In this document: positions 37,289 to 46,619 of the stretch, one piece after another
Layout: each line of letters opens with the position of its first letter
Numbering within the stretch: the stretch's first letter is position 1
Origin: Olavius algarvensis Gamma 3 endosymbiont
GTDB taxonomy: Bacteria > Pseudomonadota > Gammaproteobacteria > GCA-001735895
NCBI GenBank assembly: GCA_001735895.1
Contig: DS021200.1
Location: forward strand, 61,202-113,389
Length of the DNA: 52,188 nucleotides
Reading direction: 5' to 3'
Made by a program: the position numbers and the translations under genes
Notes under the pieces: generated by a model
Database searches by the model: none
What the model was told of the DNA's origin: nothing
The model's input: the letters and a program-made list of their open reading frames with translations, nothing else

Positions 37289-38840
37289 GATTCTGTTGAA
37301 AAACTCGGTTATTAAATGGCCGATTTCCGCGCACCAAATCACGGCGATGATTGGATCACTTCGGTAATCCACATTTTTCGTGGATTTTGTTCTGGTTTAG
37401 TTGCTTTTGATCGGATTTAGCATAAAGCAGGCGCACCTATCCTGTAATCAGGCGGTTTAAATCGTTGTTGCGCCAACTTCTTCAGGTTTTGCGCTGTGGC
37501 TGCCAGTAAAAATTCGTCATGTGCGCCAGTGATACCGCGCAATCGTAAACGGTCAAAGTTCATTACTCGCTTAAGATGGGCGAACAGCACTTCAACCTTT
37601 TTTCTGTCTTTCCTGGATTGTAAATATTCCGTGGTCTCGCAAATATCCCTGGCAACGTCACGAGATGATTCATAGATACCGGGATTTAAGTTCGCAGGTT
37701 TTACAGTCATGCTGACTTGAGCGATAGATAATCGTGTTGGCTTTGGTAACGGGTGAACGCGGTTTTTTGAATGGGCGATTTCTGCATCTCAGTAGCTTGT
37801 TCGCCGGGCAATAATAACAATCGGCTTCGTTATCCCAGGTGAATGCAGCCCGACCAAACATGCCCGGTTTACCGTGAGACTTATCCCAAACCGGAATATG
37901 CGGCTCTATCTGTTTTTGCTCCACCACCCAATCCAGCATCTCCGCAGAGCCATAAGAGGTATCGGCTATGAGTCGTTCAGGTTTGATTGCCAGTTTCTCT
38001 TCGACCCGGTCAATCATGGTTCGAGTGCTACTGACCTCAGCGATTCGATAAGCCGGTGTAGGCTCGACATCCATGATGACATTGTGTTCAATATCGATCA
38101 GGTAATTGGTGCTGTAATAAAACTGGCCTGGTCCTTTGTCGCCCGCCCACTGTGCCATCGGATCGGTGGTAGACACTTTCTTCTGTGTTCTTGTTGCTGA
38201 AGGATCGTTGTCTAGCGCATCCAGATATTCTCTTACCGCCCGTGACTGTGTGGGTGATGGTTGCCAGTCAACCGGACCATCGGCCATACGCTGCCGGGAA
38301 GCATCGGCTTTGATATAGCTGGCATCGGTGGCGAAGCCTTCGCCTTTGATGAGCCCTTCATCGTTACAGCGCTGCACCACCGTATCAAAGACCAGTCTCA
38401 GCAGGTCAGCATCCCGGAAGCGGCCATGCCGGCTCTTGGAAAATGTTGAATGATCCGGTACTTTATCTTCCAAACCCAAACGACAGAACCAACGGTAGGC
38501 CAGGTTGTATCGGATCTCGTCACATAACCGTCGCTCTGACCGGATGCCGTAACAGTAGCCGACCAATAACATCCGAATCATGAGCTCAGGATCAATCGAC
38601 GGCCTGCCGGTATGGCTATAAAAGGGGTCAAGGTGGACACGGGTTTGATCAAAGTCGAGAAACTGATCTATCTGGCGGAGAAGATGCTCGTCTGGAATGT
38701 GCTTTTCCAGGCAAAACTCGTAAAACAATGCGTTCTGCTGCGCCGGTAGTTGTCCCATCATGGGAGACTTCCTAATGAAGTGGATACCGAACTCGATTAT
38801 CTCATGGCCGAGTCATAATCGAGAGTTTTTCAACAGAATC
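37289..38840 (-). mobile_element. IS1182-type element (1552 bp, TGCT target duplication) inside hybrid kinase gene
   Basis: Both ends carry the inverted repeat gattctgttgaaaaactc, and the 4-bp TGCT flanks the element at 37285-37288 and 38841-38844. It carries a transposase gene broken in its 3' part. The insertion lies in the Cache domain of the kinase. The boundaries could shift by up to 3 bp because the target resembles the repeat end (gcaga/gatt). Confidence 0.9.
37417..38761 (-). pseudogene. IS1182-type transposase, frameshifted
   Basis: The frame from 38761 encodes 363 aa with the IS1182 layout: N-terminal GRPSIDPELMIRMLLVGYCYG, first Asp in FATDASYIKADAS, second Asp in IADTSYGSAEML, and the Cys-rich YYCPANK/CKTCELKSR. 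It then stops at 37670. The C-terminal part, with Glu in RKKVEVLFAHLKR and the DEFLLAATAQNLKKLA tail, continues in another frame (37710 to 37417). The short Cys-Pro-rich stretch usual between these parts is missing, so a small deletion shifted the frame. The element is probably not autonomous. Confidence 0.88.
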
Positions 38841-39201
38841 TGCTCATAACTGACATTAGACAACCAGCTCAAAGCTCTTTGCTTAGCTGAAATACCATTG
38901 CGGCTCTGTTCGCCGGCTAGAGATTCGAATTCCCGAAAAACGGAAGAACTGATATGACCGACGTTTTTAAGATCGGTCTTCATCCGGTTGAGTATGTCGA
39001 TTTTATCGGCAATGAGTCGGTTGTATCCGCCTCGAATATTCAAGCGGACAAGTTCGAGTACGTTGCGCGCCGACTTCTGTTGCGCATCAAACATCGTCTT
39101 ACCGACATCCCGCTGCGTGAAGTACATAATGCTCGTCGCGGTAACAACGAGTACCAGGCTGATAAGAAAGACAATCTTCGAACTTATCGAGTTATACAGT
39201 T

Positions 39202-41406
39202 TTAGTGCCATTTAGTTATCGGCCCACGTATTTTATTCTTTGAATCGGCATCCATCCTCCGCACTTCCCAGCTGTTCAACCAGTTAGCAAAGTCCTGTGG
39301 CGACAAGGGCAAGCTGGCAAGGCTTCCCTGAATTTCGTCACAATGCGCTCGAGCCAGGATAGCCTTCTGCACATCGGTTTCGACACCCTCGGCTATAACG
39401 GTCATGCCTAAGCTATGCGCTAACTTGACAATACCGCTTACGATAGCCGTATATTGGTTATTCGGATCAATCGAATGGATAAACGATTTATCGATTTTCA
39501 GGGTCTTTGCCGGAAGTTTCCCAAGATAGGACAACGAAGAGTACCCCGTTCCAAAATCATCAATTGCCAGCCCGCATCCCATCTTTATAAACTGATTCAA
39601 AATGTTCAGGCTGGATTCAAAATTCGCGAGCAAAGTGCTTTCAGTTAACTCGAATTCGATAATTTCATTATTGATCGGGCTAGCCGAAATATAATCGACG
39701 ATACGTTTCATCGCCTGTTCGTCGAGGAGTTGCTTCGGTGAAATGTTGATGCTAACACCGAAGTCATAATCAAATTCCGTTTTCCATTTCAATAACTGAT
39801 TACAGGCGGTTCTCAACACCCAGCCGCCCAACTCACCTATCAGACCCTCATCTTCGGCGATTGCGATGAACTCGGTTGGTGAAATCTCCCCCAAGGTTGG
39901 ATGGTTCCATCGACACAAGGCTTCCACCCCAACCAATGTATTGTCGAGCAGGCTAACCTTGGGCTGATAGTAGACTTCGAGCGTCTCCTGTTGCAACGCT
40001 TTTCTTAAGTCATGGGCGAGCGAAAAATTTCTTGTCACCTGATCATTTAGTTCACGCTTAAAGTACCTGAAGCCCTCAGGGTTTTCATTATTTACGGATC
40101 CTTTTGCTATTTCAGCAAATTTAATCAGCTGGTTGGTTGAATTCCCGTCGAGCGGCGCGAGGCTGATGCCGGCCGTGGTCTTGACGTAAATTTTCCTGTC
40201 ATTTACCCGAAATGCCTGCTCGAACTGCTCCATTAGCCGATGCAGGAACATCGACGCAGCTTGCGGGCTGCTGACTTCAGAAAGGACAATGACAAATTCG
40301 TCGTTCCTCAGCTTGGCAGTAAGCTGATGGTAACTGATGTTTTCCCCGGCCTGATTCCCGACCGACTCGCGAGACAATAAGTCGCTTTCCCGGCAAGAAT
40401 TTTTGACTCGTTCTGCAATCATCTTGATCAAATTCTCAGCCGAGTCGTGGTCCAGGCTTTCTACCAGCTTGTCGAATTTTTCGACGCCAAACACAATTAC
40501 GGCCGTCGTAGTTTGGTAGCGCAAGGCGCTTTTTAAGGTGCGATCCAGGTGCTGGATTAAAAGGCTACGATTTGGAAGACCCGTTAAGTCGTCGTAGTAA
40601 GCAAGTTCGTGTAGTTTCTTTTCGGTATCAATTCGATCGGTGATATCCTGCAGCGTCACAACCATTCGATCCGGTTTTTTTGAGCCTAAGCGGTCCTCCG
40701 ATATTTGCAAAACAAATCGAACGCTGCCATCCGACCGAACTACCCGATGCTCCAGATTTAGCGCATTACCGTTTAACAGCGATTGGGAAATCGAAGCAAC
40801 GACCCGGTCCTTGTCGTCGGGGTGAACGCAGTCGATGAAATGATCGAAGTGGGTGAATTTCGCTTGCTCCGGCAATAAAAGAATTTCACGGATTCCATTC
40901 GAGCAGTGGACAATTTCACGATCCGCATTCCACTCAATATGCCCAAGGTCCGCGATTCGCTGTGCATTGTTTGATCGCTGCTGGGAGTTTCTGAGTTCTT
41001 CAGCGATATTTGAGGCGCGCATAATATAGTCAATTCGGAATCCCAACAATACGAAGCTGATCGGTTTTGCGACAAAGTCGGTGGCGCCAACTTCGAAAGC
41101 CTTTTTTATCGACTCGGTATCGTCCTGCCCGGTGAGCATCAGGATGGGCAGGTTTTTCCCTTTTTCCAGTTCGCGAATAGACTTGCAAGCTTCGAAACCA
41201 TCCATTTGAGGCATTCTGATATCCAATAAAACAATATCGAATTCGTCGTGCGTTAATGCCTCAACCGCCTCTATTCCGTTATTAACGGTCGAAACTACAT
41301 ATCCTTTTTGTTCCAGGAGTGCGCCTAGAGTCAGCTGGATGCCCGCGTCGTCGTCTGCTAACAAAGCCTTTAGTTTTTTAGGCGAACTGGCGGCGGCTTG
41401 AATCAT
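39202..41406 (-). CDS. Response regulator with REC-PAS-GGDEF(degenerate)-EAL domains
   Basis: A 734-aa cytoplasmic protein. REC (residues 10-130) has the phospho-Asp in IVLLDIRMPQMDG. A PAS domain covers about 145-265. In the GGDEF domain the active-site loop reads RNDEF instead of GGDEF, so cyclase activity is unlikely. The EAL domain (about 470-715) keeps VGVEALCRWNHP, FELTEST, AIDDFGTGYSS and K/D residues of an active c-di-GMP phosphodiesterase. It is the second gene of the operon, 18 bp after a similar protein, overlapping the kinase start by 10 bp. It probably lowers c-di-GMP on phosphorylation, with the degenerate GGDEF acting as a GTP or c-di-GMP sensor. Confidence 0.93.
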   Translation of the reverse strand: MIQAAASSPKKLKALLADDDAGIQLTLGALLEQKGYVVSTVNNGIEAVEALTHDEFDIVLLDIRMPQMDGFEACKSIRELEKGKNLPILMLTGQDDTESIKKAFEVGATDFVAKPISFVLLGFRIDYIMRASNIAEELRNSQQRSNNAQRIADLGHIEWNADREIVHCSNGIREILLLPEQAKFTHFDHFIDCVHPDDKDRVVASISQSLLNGNALNLEHRVVRSDGSVRFVLQISEDRLGSKKPDRMVVTLQDITDRIDTEKKLHELAYYDDLTGLPNRSLLIQHLDRTLKSALRYQTTTAVIVFGVEKFDKLVESLDHDSAENLIKMIAERVKNSCRESDLLSRESVGNQAGENISYHQLTAKLRNDEFVIVLSEVSSPQAASMFLHRLMEQFEQAFRVNDRKIYVKTTAGISLAPLDGNSTNQLIKFAEIAKGSVNNENPEGFRYFKRELNDQVTRNFSLAHDLRKALQQETLEVYYQPKVSLLDNTLVGVEALCRWNHPTLGEISPTEFIAIAEDEGLIGELGGWVLRTACNQLLKWKTEFDYDFGVSINISPKQLLDEQAMKRIVDYISASPINNEIIEFELTESTLLANFESSLNILNQFIKMGCGLAIDDFGTGYSSLSYLGKLPAKTLKIDKSFIHSIDPNNQYTAIVSGIVKLAHSLGMTVIAEGVETDVQKAILARAHCDEIQGSLASLPLSPQDFANWLNSWEVRRMDADSKNKIRGPITKWH

Positions 41407-41424
41407 ACAAAACTCCTTATCGGA

Positions 41425-43686
41425 TTAATCTGTGTTGAATCCGGTAATGTCGGTACGATCGACATCGAACGCAATAGACCGCGAAATCTGGATCGCCCGC
41501 TTGGGTTCCATGATCGAAAATCCCTGGGCATACTCACAGGAGGCTCCTCGCAGATTTTCGTAAATAGCGCCTGAAGCGCTACCCTCGGCGACCACCGTCA
41601 TCCCGAGATTATGCGCCAGTGAAACAATGGCGTTAACGATTTGCTGCTTGTCCGCACGTTTATCCAATTCACTGATAAACGTTCGATCGATTTTGAGCTC
41701 GTCGAATGGGAATTGGTGGAGATAGCTAAAAGAGGAATGGCCAGTGCCGAAATCGTCGATGGATAAATGGATGCCCCGCGTGCGCAAGGTATTCATCGTT
41801 TGAAGGGCATGGCTACTATTTTTAATCAGTGAAGACTCGGTGATTTCAAGTTTCAGGAATATTGGGTCGAGGCCGGTCTTATCCAGGATATCGTTAATGG
41901 CGCTGATCAGATCCGGTTGGGCCAGCTCCGGCGCTGACAAATTGACACTGATTGTCCAGTCTCTCGCCTCTGCCCATTGCTCCTTCCAAGTCTGCATCTG
42001 GCGGCATGCTTCGGTTACTACCCACCTGCCGATAGGCACAATCAAGCGGGATTCAACTGCCACCTCGAGAAAGTCATCCGGAATTAGCACTCCCAATTTC
42101 GGATGATTCCATCGAATCAGGGCTTCAAAACCGGATACCGTCTCCTCCGAAATCTCGACGATTGGCTGGTAGTACACATCAAATTGTCCTTCCTCGAGCG
42201 CCTGCCGCAGATCGGATTCGATCCGCAAAATACTCATCGCCTTTTCATGCATGGTCGAATCGAAGATTTCATAACGCGAACTGGGGCGGACTTTCGCCCG
42301 GTACATTGCAGTATCTGCGTCGCGTAGCATATCCTCCGGGCGTTTGTAGCCTATGCTGCTTTCTGTTATTCCGATACTGCAGCTGACAACCACCTTTTGC
42401 CCCTCCAGGTCGATCGGCCGCAATAATTCCTTATGGATACGTTCAGCCTGGTTTGTCGCCATAGTTATGTCGGAAGTATCTTCACACAGGATTACAAACT
42501 CATCGCCACCGAGTCGCGACAGCGTGTCACCTTTGCGAATGACCTGCTTGATGCGTGCGCCGATTTCCACCAACAACTTATCTCCGAGCAGGTGGCCCAG
42601 ACTGTCATTGATGACCTTGAAGCGATTCAAATCCAGGTAAAGCACGGCGAAATTGTAATTTTCACGCCGAGAAGATAGTTCGATACAATGACTGAGCCGG
42701 TCGAGAAACAGGATTCGATTGGGCAAGCCGGTGAGTGCGTCGTGAACCGCATCGAATACCAGTTTTTCTTCGGCTTGCTTGCGGTCGGTAATATCAGTTT
42801 GCGATCCGATCATTCTATACGCCACATCGTCGTCATCCCTGACCGCAAGTCCGCGACACATCATCCAGCGATAATTATTTTCGGCATTCTTGATCCGATA
42901 TTCGCTTTCGAAAAGGTCAGTTTTCGCGGTTTTGTGTGCATGGAGTTCGGTAATCACGCGGCTCTTGTCGTCACGATGGATTCTTCCGATCCATTCCAGA
43001 GGATCGTTACCGATATCCTCTTCCTCGTAGCCGAGCATGGATTTCCATCTTGGGGAAAGATAAACCTTGTCGTCTTTATAGTCCCAGTCCCAGAGCCCGT
43101 CGTTGGCGCCGCGGGCTACCAGACTGTATCGCTCTTCGCTCACCTGCAAATCGCGAAATGCGGTAGAGGCGCGCAATATGTAATTGAGTTTGTAGGGGAG
43201 CAATTCCCAATTCATCGGTTTTTCGCAATAATCGGTAGCGCCGACAGAGAAGGCTTTTTCGATGGAATTCGCATCGTTGAGCCCCGTCAGCATGACAATT
43301 GGAATATGCTCACCCTGCTTCATCGCCCGAATCAATGTACACAACTCGAAGCCATCAACAATCGGCATCATTACATCGCACAACATTAAATCCGGAGTTC
43401 TTGCCTCGAATTTTTCAAGCGCCTCCCCACCGTTTTCTGCCAGTTCGACTTCAAACGATCTGTTCTCGAGGGCTTGTTGTGCCAAAAAACGAATCATGGG
43501 GTCGTCATCCGCCACCAAAATCAAAGGCGCGGCCTCGCTGGGTTGCCGACCATCCTCGGAAGGGGTTTCCCTACCTTTACTAGGGGTTTTATCTGACTTT
43601 GGATCGACTGCGCTATCCGATTTTTTATCCGTATCCTTTGACTTTGGGTCGACGGAATCCAAATTGCCAGGGGCTTGTGATTTCAC
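41425..43686 (-). CDS. Response regulator with REC-PAS-GGDEF-EAL domains
   Basis: A 753-aa protein and the first gene of the operon. A low-complexity acidic/Lys N-terminus (1-50) precedes REC (about 52-170, Asp in LMLCDVMMPIVDG) and PAS/PAC (about 185-310, GANDGLWDWDYKDDKVYLS). The GGDEF domain has an intact RLGGDEFVIL loop. The EAL domain (VSGFEALIRWNHP, LKLEITESS, SIDDFGTGHSS) is also intact in its visible motifs. It could both make and degrade c-di-GMP, switched by the kinase relay. The two paralogous GGDEF/EAL proteins differ in cyclase competence, suggesting a divided task. Confidence 0.93.
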   Translation of the reverse strand: MKSQAPGNLDSVDPKSKDTDKKSDSAVDPKSDKTPSKGRETPSEDGRQPSEAAPLILVADDDPMIRFLAQQALENRSFEVELAENGGEALEKFEARTPDLMLCDVMMPIVDGFELCTLIRAMKQGEHIPIVMLTGLNDANSIEKAFSVGATDYCEKPMNWELLPYKLNYILRASTAFRDLQVSEERYSLVARGANDGLWDWDYKDDKVYLSPRWKSMLGYEEEDIGNDPLEWIGRIHRDDKSRVITELHAHKTAKTDLFESEYRIKNAENNYRWMMCRGLAVRDDDDVAYRMIGSQTDITDRKQAEEKLVFDAVHDALTGLPNRILFLDRLSHCIELSSRRENYNFAVLYLDLNRFKVINDSLGHLLGDKLLVEIGARIKQVIRKGDTLSRLGGDEFVILCEDTSDITMATNQAERIHKELLRPIDLEGQKVVVSCSIGITESSIGYKRPEDMLRDADTAMYRAKVRPSSRYEIFDSTMHEKAMSILRIESDLRQALEEGQFDVYYQPIVEISEETVSGFEALIRWNHPKLGVLIPDDFLEVAVESRLIVPIGRWVVTEACRQMQTWKEQWAEARDWTISVNLSAPELAQPDLISAINDILDKTGLDPIFLKLEITESSLIKNSSHALQTMNTLRTRGIHLSIDDFGTGHSSFSYLHQFPFDELKIDRTFISELDKRADKQQIVNAIVSLAHNLGMTVVAEGSASGAIYENLRGASCEYAQGFSIMEPKRAIQISRSIAFDVDRTDITGFNTD

Positions 43687-44182
43687 CTAATCCACCATTT
43701 TCTATTCAATCTATTTCCAGCACCCACTTGAAACAGATGAATTAAAATTTAATTCAGCAACAACTTCCGCAGGTCGATCAGAAATACCCGGCACACAGTT
43801 AAACGTAAACAATCCACGCACCATATTTGTTGAGAGAGAAAGAATAATGTGATCAATTGTTATTGCTGTTGAGGAGTATAGGCTAACTTTTATAGAATAC
43901 TGAGTACCACCGCACCTTTTAGACCATTCCCCAGTAGCCGGGAAATCTTATGAATTTGCCGGGAAAACCCCTTTTTTGATTCGATTTTCAGGATCAACCC
44001 TGGAGTCAGGTCTAGATTCTAGCCCCCTGATAAATCCGACTCACCTGCTCATTCTGACTATTCCTCCAACCTGGGTAAAATGCGACCCTAAGTATTCCCC
44101 GAGTGCCTGATAGGATCAACCCCAGCGGAAAGGCGACCTAACATCTTATAAGCTACAGAAAAAAATCCCGATAGGAAGCGAG
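43687..44182. other. Intergenic region (496 bp), with RAYT-like half repeat
   Basis: It should hold the promoter of the leftward signalling operon and that of the rightward OmpA-like gene. AT-rich blocks lie at 43740-43755 and 43840-43900. A gtcaggtctag stretch at 44007-44017 matches the repeat at 50981-50990. No signal peptide or transmembrane segment for the next gene is encoded in the open frame here (which reaches back only to 44114). Confidence 0.45.
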
Positions 44183-45499
44183 TTGTTTGTTGTTTGTTCA
44201 TCGAACAATCGCCTCGATAAAACTTTCTTGCGCCGCTTCCTCGTCTCGGAGGAAGTATCGTCGGCTAAACAAGAATTCAATCAAGTCGTTAAGGCCAAGG
44301 AGGCGCAGCTCGAAACCACCACGCAGGCCATCATTGCCGCCGAACTGGAACGTGTAAAAGATCTGGATCAGCAGGAAGCAGCGCTCGAACAACAAAAACG
44401 CGTAGAAGTGGCCAAGGTGGCACAACAGCGGACCGAATCTCTGGCCAAGCAAAAAATGGAACTCGAAGCACAGAAGCAGGTGGCCGCACAGCAAGCCGCA
44501 GAGGCCGCCAAGCAGCAGGCGGCAGCCGAAGCTGAACAGGCGCTTGCACGCGAGCTGGCCGCTCAGCAAGCCAGACTCGAGGCGCAAAAAGCACAGGAAT
44601 TGGCAGCGGCGCAAGCAGCCGCAGAAACAGCCAAACAGCAGGCACTGGCGCAAGAATTAGCCGCTCAGCAAGCCAAGCTAGAGGCACAAAAGGCGCAGGA
44701 ACTGAAAGCTGCGCAAGCCGAGGCACGAAAATTGGCACAGCAAGCGGCGGAAGCAGCAGCCGAGGCAACAGAGAGGGAAGTGTTAAAGACAGCTAAAGAA
44801 CAGGCACAAGCCGAAGTCGAAGCGGAACACGCGCAAGAGCTGACTGAGCAACTGGCCCAGCTCGAGGCACAGAAGGATGCGGAGATACAGCCGTTTCTCG
44901 AGGCTGAGCAAAAGAGGAAAGAGGCAAAGGAAGCCAGGAAGCAAATCGTCGACAACCTCCTCGAGAACTTCAAGGATTCCGATGACGGCGATGTGAACAT
45001 CGACCAAAAGACCGGCAAGGTCAGGATTAACTTTCAGGAATCTTATTTCCTGCGAGGATCCTCCGAGCTTTCAGGCAGCATGAAAGACTTACTCAAGGTC
45101 ATGATTCCGAAATATGCGAAAAGCATTTACGAGAATTCAAGCGCGGCCAAACAGGTCGAGTCGCTCAAAATTTCGGGTATGACATCGCCCATCTTCCGAG
45201 GCCGCTATTTCGATATCAACGATACGACCGAGGAAGGGGAAGAGGCGTACGAATACAATATGAAATTGAGTAACGATCGGGCACTCGCCATGTATAACTT
45301 CATTTTCGATAGCGAAGAAATGGGCGATTACGATTACCGGGCGCGGTTGAAGGCCGATCTGGGTATTTCCGCGCTTGGTTATCAAAATGCAGCGCCGGTT
45401 CCCAAGGAACTGGTGGGACAGCGGGCGTCTTGCCGCGAGTACGATTGTAAGAAAGAGCAGGCATCTATTTTCGAATTCCGATTACATTCGGAACAGTAA
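44183..45499 (+). CDS. Coiled-coil protein with OmpA-like C-terminal domain, N-terminal anchor missing
   Basis: A 438-aa protein. Residues 25-255 form a long Ala/Gln/Glu/Lys coiled coil with near-repeats of QxxxLAQELAAQQA type. Residues 270-438 look like an OmpA/MotB-like peptidoglycan-binding domain (INFQESYFLRGSSELSGSM at its start and SNDRALAMYNFIF near the conserved helix). OmpA-like partners of MotA/TolQ proteins normally have an N-terminal transmembrane helix, but none is present here. The TTG at 44183 has an aggaag ribosome-binding site, but the frame stays open only back to 44114, so the anchor may have been lost by rearrangement. It is 39 bp upstream of the MotA/TolQ-like gene. Confidence 0.7.
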   Translation: MFVVCSSNNRLDKTFLRRFLVSEEVSSAKQEFNQVVKAKEAQLETTTQAIIAAELERVKDLDQQEAALEQQKRVEVAKVAQQRTESLAKQKMELEAQKQVAAQQAAEAAKQQAAAEAEQALARELAAQQARLEAQKAQELAAAQAAAETAKQQALAQELAAQQAKLEAQKAQELKAAQAEARKLAQQAAEAAAEATEREVLKTAKEQAQAEVEAEHAQELTEQLAQLEAQKDAEIQPFLEAEQKRKEAKEARKQIVDNLLENFKDSDDGDVNIDQKTGKVRINFQESYFLRGSSELSGSMKDLLKVMIPKYAKSIYENSSAAKQVESLKISGMTSPIFRGRYFDINDTTEEGEEAYEYNMKLSNDRALAMYNFIFDSEEMGDYDYRARLKADLGISALGYQNAAPVPKELVGQRASCREYDCKKEQASIFEFRLHSEQ

Positions 45500-45538
45500 A
45501 ACTCTATTTTGATCCGAATTACGGGTTAGGGAGCAAAA

Positions 45539-46558
45539 ATGTTTAAGTACGTATTTTTGGCCATACTGGCGGCGACGGTGTATTTCGTATTCTTTTTCGA
45601 TATGCAGCTCACCAATCAGATGATCGGAAGACTATTTGTCGGCGGTATCGGGAGTTGTTTCGTCGTGTTTTTGATATTCAAGTTTGGATTGCATTACAAA
45701 ATCGCTTCGCTCAACCGCTTCGCGACGGCATTCTACTATTCGGTTTTCGAGTATAAGAAAGTTCAAACGACACCTTCGGATCTGTCCTATGTCGACAGTG
45801 TGCGCGAGCAGGCCGAGGTTGCCCTGGCCGCGAACTTCGACCCAACGCTAACGGCTTCCCAGTTGGCAATTCCCGTTTCACTGTACTCGGGAAACGACTC
45901 CTATCTCGAAGAATTACGGGCCAAGATCAAGGAAGCGGAAAAACTCAAGCTCGAATCACGCCATCTCGATACCCAGGCGAATATTTTGCTGGAAAAAACC
46001 CAGGAAGACCTGGTGGAGAAAAACCTGGCCACCGGCGAGCAACCCAAGTTATTCGACCGCTGGTTCAATATGGTAGAAGGCACGGAAGCGATTATCGACT
46101 TGACGACCAACGAAGTGAAGGATCAGGGTTATGGTCAGGCGCCGGATTATGAAATGATCAGCCGCATCGCGCTCGACCGGAATCCGCACTTCGGCACGAC
46201 CTTCAAGTTCTTCGAATCGGAGGCGATTGCCGGCATCCTGGCCAGGGCGTCTTTCATGATCATTTTGCTCGGGATTATCGGTACGTTTGCGGGATTCTAT
46301 CTGGCACTGAGTCAGGGTGGAGATATCAAAGCCGGTGCTGCCGTGGCGATTGTCAGCTCGCTGGTGGGACTGCCGACCGCGCTGTTAATGGAATACATGA
46401 ACACTCTGTTTCCGGATCAAGATCGATACCATCTAATTTCGCAGTTAAGTAAGCAACCTACTCCTTTTGTTTATTTGTCAGACGATGCCGGCAACGGGCA
46501 AACGGGTATACTATTCCCAGAGTGCGCCATTGAGATTCACGTTGACGACCATAACTAG
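45539..46558 (+). CDS. MotA/TolQ/ExbB-like proton-channel protein
   Basis: A 339-aa inner-membrane protein with TM1 (about 4-21) and TM2 (about 30-52), a cytoplasmic helical insert (53-235), then TM3 (about 236-262, ASFMIILLGIIGTFAGFYLA) and TM4 (about 268-288, AVAIVSSLVGLPTALLMEY). The TM3-TM4 pair matches the MotA/TolQ/ExbB channel core. Such proteins pair with an OmpA/MotB/TolR-like subunit to turn ion flow into motion across the envelope. The OmpA-like gene directly upstream (39 bp) is the natural partner. It has a good agggag ribosome-binding site. The usual cargo genes (flagella, Tol-Pal, Ton, Zorya C/D/E) are absent. Confidence 0.82.
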   Translation: MFKYVFLAILAATVYFVFFFDMQLTNQMIGRLFVGGIGSCFVVFLIFKFGLHYKIASLNRFATAFYYSVFEYKKVQTTPSDLSYVDSVREQAEVALAANFDPTLTASQLAIPVSLYSGNDSYLEELRAKIKEAEKLKLESRHLDTQANILLEKTQEDLVEKNLATGEQPKLFDRWFNMVEGTEAIIDLTTNEVKDQGYGQAPDYEMISRIALDRNPHFGTTFKFFESEAIAGILARASFMIILLGIIGTFAGFYLALSQGGDIKAGAAVAIVSSLVGLPTALLMEYMNTLFPDQDRYHLISQLSKQPTPFVYLSDDAGNGQTGILFPECAIEIHVDDHN

Positions 46559-46619
46559 CAGATTAACAGGTAATAATACTTCGAGAATAAACCGGCAAAA
46601 GCAATTGAAAACTCGGTTC

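Larger units (their letters stand above)
34347..39211 (-). pseudogene. Cache-domain hybrid histidine kinase, split by an IS1182-type element
   Basis: The N-terminal part (39211 to about 38841) has TM1 (residues 12-31) and the start of a tandem Cache sensor. The remainder (37288 to 34347) has the rest of the sensor, TM2, HAMP, HisKA (SHEIRTPINGIL), HATPase ([25 protein letters not shown]), a degenerate receiver ([13 protein letters not shown]), a true receiver (ILVAEDN, MILMDCQMPEMDG) and a C-terminal Hpt (SAHSLKSASG). Removing the IS and one TSD copy restores an uninterrupted 1102-aa frame across YEQ-INVFVFD. It would sense an extracytoplasmic ligand and feed a phosphorelay to the neighbouring REC-GGDEF-EAL proteins. 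Its start overlaps the upstream gene by 10 bp. It is currently disrupted. Confidence 0.93.

Noticed and set aside
44183-46558. Complete Zorya defence system
   Set aside because: MotA- and OmpA-like genes alone are not enough; no ZorC, ZorD or ZorE homologue follows and the MotA-like protein lacks the long ZorA tail.
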